A stretch of DNA of 9,978 bases from Acidobacteriota bacterium (GTDB taxonomy: Bacteria; Acidobacteriota; Terriglobia; UBA7540), in assembly GCA_021828245.1 (NCBI GenBank), contig JAKASC010000070.1, positions 1-9,978 of the forward strand. Reading direction: 5' to 3'. Below the pieces are notes generated by a model. The model ran no database searches and had not been told where the DNA came from. It saw only the letters and a program-made list of their open reading frames with translations. The translations under genes were made by a program, and so were the position numbers. Positions 5,937 to 9,978 of this stretch are shown here, one piece after another (position 1 is the stretch's first letter; each line of letters starts with the position of its first letter).

Positions 5937-7343
5937 CTTCGGAGGCAAACCCGGTTCCGTCATGCGATACGGATCGAGAATCCGGTCGAGTTCCGATTGG
6001 GTCAAAACCTTTTCTTCCAGACAGACCTCGGGAATCGTCTTGCCGGTCGCCAGCGATTTTTTCACAATTTCGGCTGCGCGAGAATAGCCGATCACGGGAT
6101 TCAGCGCCGTGGCGATCGAAGGCGAGAGGTGGGCGTACCGTTCGCAAACCTCCCGGTTGGCGCGAATGCCCAAAACGCAGCGCCGCGCCACCGCTCGGCA
6201 AGTATTCTTCAAAATCTCCAGGGCGTGCAAAACATTCCAAATCATTGCCGGCATCATGACGTTCAGTTCGAGTTGCCCGGCCTGCACGGCCAGCGCCACC
6301 GCCGTATCGCAACCCACCACTTGGAAGGCCACCATATCGAGCAGTTCGGCCATGACGGGATTCACCTTTCCCGGCATGATGCTCGAGCCCGGCTGGAGCG
6401 CCGGCAAGACGATCTCATTGAAACCGGTCAGCGGGCCGCTGGTCAGCAGGCGCAAATCGTTGGCCATGCGAATCAGTTCGAGCGCCAGGTTGCGCAGCGC
6501 GCCCGAAACCGCCGCCAGGGGAAATTGCGACTGCATGGCCGCGCGCAGGTCGGCGGCCGGCTTCAATCGCAGCCGCGTCAGTTGCGCCAGGCGCTTCACC
6601 ACCAGAAACCGGAACTTGGGATGCGCGTTGAGCCCCGTGCCCGCCGCGGTCCCGCCAATGCCCAGCTCCGCGAGAGAGCGCGCGTTTTCCCGGATATTCT
6701 CCCGCGCCTGCCGCAACGCCATGCCGTAAGCCGTAAATTCCTGCCCGAGCCGCACCGGAACGGCGTCCTGCAAGTGTGTTCGTCCGCTCTTCAAAATGCC
6801 GTCGAATTCTTTTCCTTTCTTCAAGAATGCGGCTTCCAACTCTTCGAGCGCCGGGTAGAACTCCTCCAGTTGCAAAAGCGCCGCCAAGCGCATGGCCGTC
6901 GGGAAAGTGTCGTTGGTGGACTGGCCAAAGTTGACGTGGTCGTTGGGGTGGACGATGCGGTAGTCTCCCAATTTCGTCATCCGCCGGCCGGTTAAATACC
7001 AGATCGCCCGGTTGGCGATGACCTCGTTCACGTTCATGTGGAAGCTGACGCCGGCGCCCGCCTGGTAAACGTCCACCGGAAAATGTTCGTCGAGCCGCCC
7101 TTCGATGACATCCTGGGCGGCGCGTTCGATGGCCCGCCCGATACGACGCGGAATCATTTCCAGTTTGACGTTCGTTTCGGCGCAGGCCAACTTCAGCAAG
7201 CCGTAAGCCCGAATCAGCGTGCGATGCGCCCGATAGCCGCTGATGGGATAATTCTCAACCGCTCGCGTGGTTTGGGCACCATAGAAGGCGCCCGCAGGTA
7301 CTTTGACATCACCCAGTGAGTCGTGCTCGGTTCTCGTTTGCAT
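5928..7343 (-). CDS. aspA: Class II aspartase/fumarase superfamily lyase, most likely aspartate ammonia-lyase
   Basis: Predicted to deaminate L-aspartate to fumarate and ammonia as a cytoplasmic homotetramer. The 471 aa equal the family size. The signature GSSIMPGKVNP is at residues 319-329 (catalytic serine loop; K326 and N328 would bind the alpha-carboxylate), T189/H190 lie in GRTHLQDA, and S142/T143/N144 lie in QSTND. Aspartase rather than fumarase is favoured by VENYPISGYR, GRTHLQDAVPVRLGQEF, AGQLELNV and the ending DPYRMTEPG, which follow the Bacillus aspartase pattern as I recall it; class II fumarases differ in these places. Residue 99 is Val (GAGVSFHMN) where Bacillus aspartase has the substrate-contacting Thr101, so the exact substrate deserves care. 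ATG 7343 is preferred: homology starts there and GGGAG lies 11 nt upstream; in-frame ATGs at 7361 and 7451 would add non-homologous residues. The MBL gene follows 46 nt downstream. Confidence 0.87.
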   Translation of the reverse strand: MQTRTEHDSLGDVKVPAGAFYGAQTTRAVENYPISGYRAHRTLIRAYGLLKLACAETNVKLEMIPRRIGRAIERAAQDVIEGRLDEHFPVDVYQAGAGVSFHMNVNEVIANRAIWYLTGRRMTKLGDYRIVHPNDHVNFGQSTNDTFPTAMRLAALLQLEEFYPALEELEAAFLKKGKEFDGILKSGRTHLQDAVPVRLGQEFTAYGMALRQARENIRENARSLAELGIGGTAAGTGLNAHPKFRFLVVKRLAQLTRLRLKPAADLRAAMQSQFPLAAVSGALRNLALELIRMANDLRLLTSGPLTGFNEIVLPALQPGSSIMPGKVNPVMAELLDMVAFQVVGCDTAVALAVQAGQLELNVMMPAMIWNVLHALEILKNTCRAVARRCVLGIRANREVCERYAHLSPSIATALNPVIGYSRAAEIVKKSLATGKTIPEVCLEEKVLTQSELDRILDPYRMTEPGLPPKKA

Positions 7344-7464
7344 TTTAAGATCGGCTCCCATTGTTAACTTATTGAGAAGAATGAAGTTACCGTCAACTTC
7401 AAGGAACTGCCCGCCGCGCGCCCCGCAGGGCGTTTGGCTGCATATTTTCAACGTCTGATAAGGT

Positions 7465-7493
7465 ATATTATGTTAACTAGAAGCTAAGGGCAA
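7465..7493 (-). promoter_or_regulatory. Possible promoter for the lyase-MBL operon
   Basis: On the minus strand TTGCCC (7493-7488, 4 of 6 to the -35 consensus) is followed after 17 bp by TAATAT (7470-7465, 4 of 6 to the -10). Transcription would start near 7458, giving a leader of about 115 nt that includes a 5-bp GC hairpin at 7432-7419. This is the most AT-rich stretch around. The palindrome GTTAAC (7472-7477) sits next to the -10. Confidence 0.4.
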
Positions 7494-7524
7494 AAGCTGG
7501 GCCTCGCTCACCGCCCTGACCTCC

Positions 7525-7926
7525 TCACTGGCTTTGAGGGGTTGCGGCGACTCGGTGGCCTTTCCAGGTTCCTTTTTCATTTTGGTTGTCGGACCAGCGG
7601 CCGGCGAGTTTACCGTGGGATAATTTTCCGATAATCATGTAGTTGGCCTGGTCGGTGTCAATGTGAATTTCAAGCTTTTTATTCTTGAAGCTCGCGGTGG
7701 TGATGTCCGCATCGCCCAGCGATGAAGAGACCCAACCCGTGACCGTTTTCCCGGATTGATGGAGATGCAGCGTGAAGGGCACGTCGCCGTTGGGCATGCC
7801 GAGGGCCACACAATGCCAGACACCCGCCATGGGCATCTTCTTGTCCCTCCTCGAACGGGCTTGAAGCAGTCCCGTGGATCCCAGGGCCAGCGCCAGGGCC
7901 GATAGCCCGATGACATAGCGTCTCAT
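7525..7926 (-). CDS. Small secreted beta-rich protein of unknown function
   Basis: A 133-aa protein with a clear signal peptide: RR near the start, a hydrophobic core from about 5 to 21 and a likely cut after LQA (residue 23), so it is probably periplasmic or secreted. The mature part has alternating polar/hydrophobic strands (GVWHCVALGMPNG, FTLHLHQSGKTVTGWVSS, KKLEIHID, MIIGKLSHGKLAGRWSD, GTWKGHRV) with Gly-containing turns, which suggests a small beta-barrel like the 'G-x-W-x-G ... leads to SG...TG' extracellular repeats seen in Acidobacteria and Bacteroidetes. I cannot name a family. The start is firm: AAAGGAG (7940-7934) lies 7 nt upstream, and a TAGAAT -10-like box lies at 7968-7963, without a good -35. 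One Cys (residue 39) remains after processing. No enzymatic motif is seen. Confidence 0.75.
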   Translation of the reverse strand: MRRYVIGLSALALALGSTGLLQARSRRDKKMPMAGVWHCVALGMPNGDVPFTLHLHQSGKTVTGWVSSSLGDADITTASFKNKKLEIHIDTDQANYMIIGKLSHGKLAGRWSDNQNEKGTWKGHRVAATPQSQ

Positions 7927-7962
7927 GTGAAAGCTCCTTTCAAGAGAATTCCAACCTTATGG

Positions 7963-7968
7963 ATTCTA
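7963..7968 (-). promoter_or_regulatory. -10-like box for the small secreted protein gene
   Basis: TAGAAT on the minus strand matches five of six -10 positions and would place the transcript start near 7956, about 30 nt before the ATG and just ahead of the ribosome site. No recognisable -35 box lies 16-18 bp upstream. Confidence 0.3.
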
Positions 7969-8009
7969 CACGCAGGCGGGGTTTCACGCCATCCAGTGAG
8001 CAGAACGCA

Positions 8010-8031
8010 GGGCCTAATCGGCCCCGGGGCC
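8010..8031. repeat. GC-rich inverted repeats between the CPBP and small secreted genes
   Basis: GGGCC (8010-8014) and GGCCC (8020-8024) flank TAATC, and GGCCCCGGGGCC at 8020-8031 is a perfect 12-bp palindrome. They lie 27 nt past the CPBP stop on its transcript and could help stop transcription, but no U-run follows. Confidence 0.3.
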
Positions 8032-8057
8032 CGTTCGGCCTGACGAGCACCTCTGCG

Positions 8058-9044
8058 TCAAAACCAAAAATGCCAAGTTGTATCCACCAAGGAATGCGTC
8101 AGCGCCGAGGCAGAAACTCGGCGCCGGGTGTTGAACGTGTTGCCATAAAACAGACCGGCCACCGTGGCCATGATGGCGTATCGCCAATTGGGCACCGGGG
8201 CGTGATGAAGATGGCTGAGGCCAAAGATGACCGAGGCAACAATCAAGGCGTCGCGCTGCGGGTGCGTGGTGCGCAGGGTTTTGCCAAGAAAGGTTTGCAG
8301 AATTCCGCGGAAGAGCAACTCTTCCGGGATGGCCACCGTCAGATAAACGCCCATCAGGCTCAGCGCGAAGTTCCAGGGACTGACGTGCTGCAAGTGCGGG
8401 TGGATGAAGCGCAACGCCAGCCCTAGCGGAATCCCGATGATGGCAAAGGCAACGTAGTTCGCGGCGGCATCCACCAAGTCGCGCTTTCTAAACCACAGCC
8501 GATAGCCAACGTCCTGCAAATTCCGGATGACCAAAAATCCGTACGCCCCCACGCAAACGCAAAACAGCGGACGAAAGACGTACATGTCCTGGGGCCAAAT
8601 CCATATGCCATTGAACCAGCCGGACGGCACCGGCACGGCCAAGGCCGCCATCGCCGCAAAATCCCTCCAACTCGCAGCTTCCCTTCCGTGCAGACGGTCC
8701 GGCATCAGCAGAAGCGTGGGAATCGCAATATAGAGAAACAGTTTCACGACCGCGAGCCAGGAGAAAGTCTGCGTTGCTAACGCCAGAACCAAGTATGGAA
8801 TCAGCAGAATCAACGGCATGGCGAAGGCCATCGTGGCCGAGCGAACCGCCCAGTGCCGAAGCTGCCGCACAAAACCCGAATGGGCCAGCGCCACAAAGCC
8901 CATTAGGACCAGTGCGAACGATTCGAGTAGCGCGGCCACCCGCCACGGATTCAAATGAACCTCGGCCAGCACTATCGCTTCCGCGATCGCCGTACAGGCC
9001 ACCGAACCGCCGATAAGAACCGCGACTTGTTTTCGGAGGGTCAT
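8058..9044 (-). CDS. CPBP-family intramembrane glutamic protease (Abi/Rce1-like)
   Basis: A 328-aa polytopic membrane protein with about eight to ten hydrophobic segments (roughly 5-27, 37-55, 70-92, 96-114, 128-148, 157-174, 195-212, 225-240, 262-279 and 288-302). The three family motifs are intact: EELLFR at 241-246 (EExxxR, catalytic glutamates), FGLSH at 274-278 (FxxxH) and HSLVD at 317-321 (HxxxD/N). Members are intramembrane proteases related to Rce1; some act in bacteriocin self-immunity, signalling or protein maturation, but the substrate cannot be told here. About 180 residues of membrane-rich sequence precede the catalytic domain, an extended N-terminal part. ATG 9044 is supported by AGGA at 9053-9050. 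It begins 75 nt after the M16 gene stop on the same strand, so the two could be co-transcribed. Confidence 0.9.
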   Translation of the reverse strand: MTLRKQVAVLIGGSVACTAIAEAIVLAEVHLNPWRVAALLESFALVLMGFVALAHSGFVRQLRHWAVRSATMAFAMPLILLIPYLVLALATQTFSWLAVVKLFLYIAIPTLLLMPDRLHGREAASWRDFAAMAALAVPVPSGWFNGIWIWPQDMYVFRPLFCVCVGAYGFLVIRNLQDVGYRLWFRKRDLVDAAANYVAFAIIGIPLGLALRFIHPHLQHVSPWNFALSLMGVYLTVAIPEELLFRGILQTFLGKTLRTTHPQRDALIVASVIFGLSHLHHAPVPNWRYAIMATVAGLFYGNTFNTRRRVSASALTHSLVDTTWHFWF

Positions 9045-9119
9045 GGTTTTCCTGGCGCGAAGCCATCCCGCTTCAAGAGGTTAAGCTCGGCGCGGGTCGG
9101 CGCTCCGCCCCTCGAAGAT

Positions 9120-9978
9120 TTAACGCCAATGGCGATGGCCTGCGGCCAGCGTGTCCCGGCCGGACTCGAAATCGCGCGCGCCCAGGTCCAGCCGGTTGAG
9201 CGGAATCATCCGCACCGGCCCGAACCTTCTCATCGCTTGGACGTCGCCCGCAACGTTGCCGACCAGCACGACCACATCATCTTTTGGCCGCAAGAGCTGC
9301 GCCGCGGCGCGCCGGACGTCCCGCCGCCGAACGCTTCGGATTTGGCCGGCGTACGTGCGCCAATAATCGAGCGGCATGTTGTAAAGAATAAGCTCCAGAG
9401 AATGGGCGGCAATGCCATTAAGCGGTTCAAACCGCAGCGCAAGATGTCCCACGAGATAATTTTGAGCCATGTGCAGTTCCGGCCGACCGACGGGCCGAGA
9501 GCGAAGCCGCTGAATCTGGGCCATCATTTCCGTGACGGCGCGCGCGGCCTCCGAGCTGCGCGTGGAGGTCTTGGCGATCCACGCGCCGAGCCAACGATAA
9601 CAGCGCAAACGGCTCGACGCGCTGTAGGCCAGGCCGCGGCGCGTCCGCAGTTCGAAAAACAGCCGGTTGCCCGCCGGGCCTCCCAACGCCTCATTGGCCA
9701 CCGTGAGAATGGGATACTCAGGGCTCGACCGCGGGATGCCGGGGAACCCCACGCGAATCTCGGTTTCAGCGGCACCGGGTTGGTTAATCAGGATGACTTC
9801 GTGCCGGGGCTTTGCCTGCCGGTTCGACGGCATTTTTACGGCCGCCATTTCCCTTCCGACCCATCCGCCAAAATATTTTTCAGCTAATGCCTTGCACTCC
9901 TCCGGCGTCACGTCACCCAAGACCGCGAGAGCGGTGTTGGCGGGACGAAAATATTTGGCATGAAAGCGCTCCAAATCC
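9120..9978 (-). CDS. M16-family peptidase-like protein, C-terminal part (5' end beyond window)
   Basis: The visible 285 residues match the last two-thirds of a roughly 450-aa M16B (mitochondrial processing peptidase-like) protein. DLERFHAKYFRPANTALAVLGDV at the edge (9977 downward) is the usual end of the first lobe, followed by a second lobe with EALGGPAGNRLFFELRTRRGLAYSASS, where the conserved Arg and Tyr of RGLAYS help bind substrate. It ends in an Arg-rich tail. The inverted zinc motif HxxEH, expected near residue 50 of the full protein, lies outside the window, so whether this is the active subunit or the inactive partner often encoded beside it cannot be told. The frame is open through 9978; the TTG at 9974 is an internal codon, not a start. 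Such proteins are usually periplasmic or membrane-attached. Confidence 0.85.
   Translation of the reverse strand, partial: DLERFHAKYFRPANTALAVLGDVTPEECKALAEKYFGGWVGREMAAVKMPSNRQAKPRHEVILINQPGAAETEIRVGFPGIPRSSPEYPILTVANEALGGPAGNRLFFELRTRRGLAYSASSRLRCYRWLGAWIAKTSTRSSEAARAVTEMMAQIQRLRSRPVGRPELHMAQNYLVGHLALRFEPLNGIAAHSLELILYNMPLDYWRTYAGQIRSVRRRDVRRAAAQLLRPKDDVVVLVGNVAGDVQAMRRFGPVRMIPLNRLDLGARDFESGRDTLAAGHRHWR

Noticed and set aside
7344..7451. N-terminal extension of the lyase from an ATG at 7451
   Set aside because: Homology to the superfamily begins at about 7343, and the extension would cover the likely leader just after the proposed promoter.
7924..7988. parS-like half-sites (GTGAAA at 7926-7931 and TTTCAC at 7982-7987)
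   Set aside because: They are about 50 bp apart and neither forms the TGTTTCACGTGAAACA palindrome; far from the ParB gene, they are likely chance.
9059..9074. GAAGC/GCTTC inverted repeat between the M16 and CPBP genes
   Set aside because: A 5-bp stem without a T-tract in GC-rich DNA is not enough to call a terminator.
8955..9887. 310-codon + strand open frame opposite the M16 and CPBP genes
   Set aside because: It runs antisense across two recognisable proteins and their intergenic gap and shows no domain; it is a GC-driven shadow frame.

Overview
The window is bacterial and mostly GC-rich, with dense coding. No rRNA, tRNA, CRISPR array or insertion sequence was recognised. Gene content and protein style (a YpdA-type flavoprotein, a Tat-targeted aldo/keto reductase, an accessory ParB, an M16 peptidase and a small secreted beta-rich protein) suggest Acidobacteriota or a similar GC-rich soil phylum. 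That placement is an inference; no marker gene here proves it.

Left part, + strand (1-2511): a ParB/Spo0J-family protein is followed by what looks like a complete type II restriction-modification system. This consists of a beta-class DNA methyltransferase with a TSPPY motif (probably N4-cytosine) and a PmeII-like restriction endonuclease. The two RM genes overlap out of phase by about 173 nt. The endonuclease gene and the 277 bp after it are clearly AT-richer than the rest (spot count 2341-2400: 23/60 G+C, against 44/60 at 4561-4620), which suggests horizontal acquisition. This is the accessory and most interesting part of the window.

Middle, + strand (2789-4879): a YpdA-like FAD/NAD(P)H oxidoreductase (putative bacillithiol disulfide reductase family) and a Tat-signal aldo/keto reductase, separated by a 189-nt leader rich in inverted repeats.

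Right part, - strand (4928-9978), reading leftwards from the right edge: the C-terminal two-thirds of an M16 peptidase-like protein (runs off the edge), a CPBP-family membrane protease, a small secreted beta-rich protein, a class II aspartase/fumarase-superfamily lyase that best fits aspartate ammonia-lyase, and an MBL-fold hydrolase with a C-terminal winged-helix region. The lyase and MBL genes are 46 bp apart and probably co-transcribed. A perfect 20-bp palindrome sits across the lyase stop codon. The + and - blocks converge at about 4880-4927.

The RM pair would modify and cut DNA at a shared site. YpdA and the aldo/keto reductase are both redox enzymes, but a shared pathway is not shown. 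The remaining genes look like ordinary chromosomal metabolism and envelope functions.
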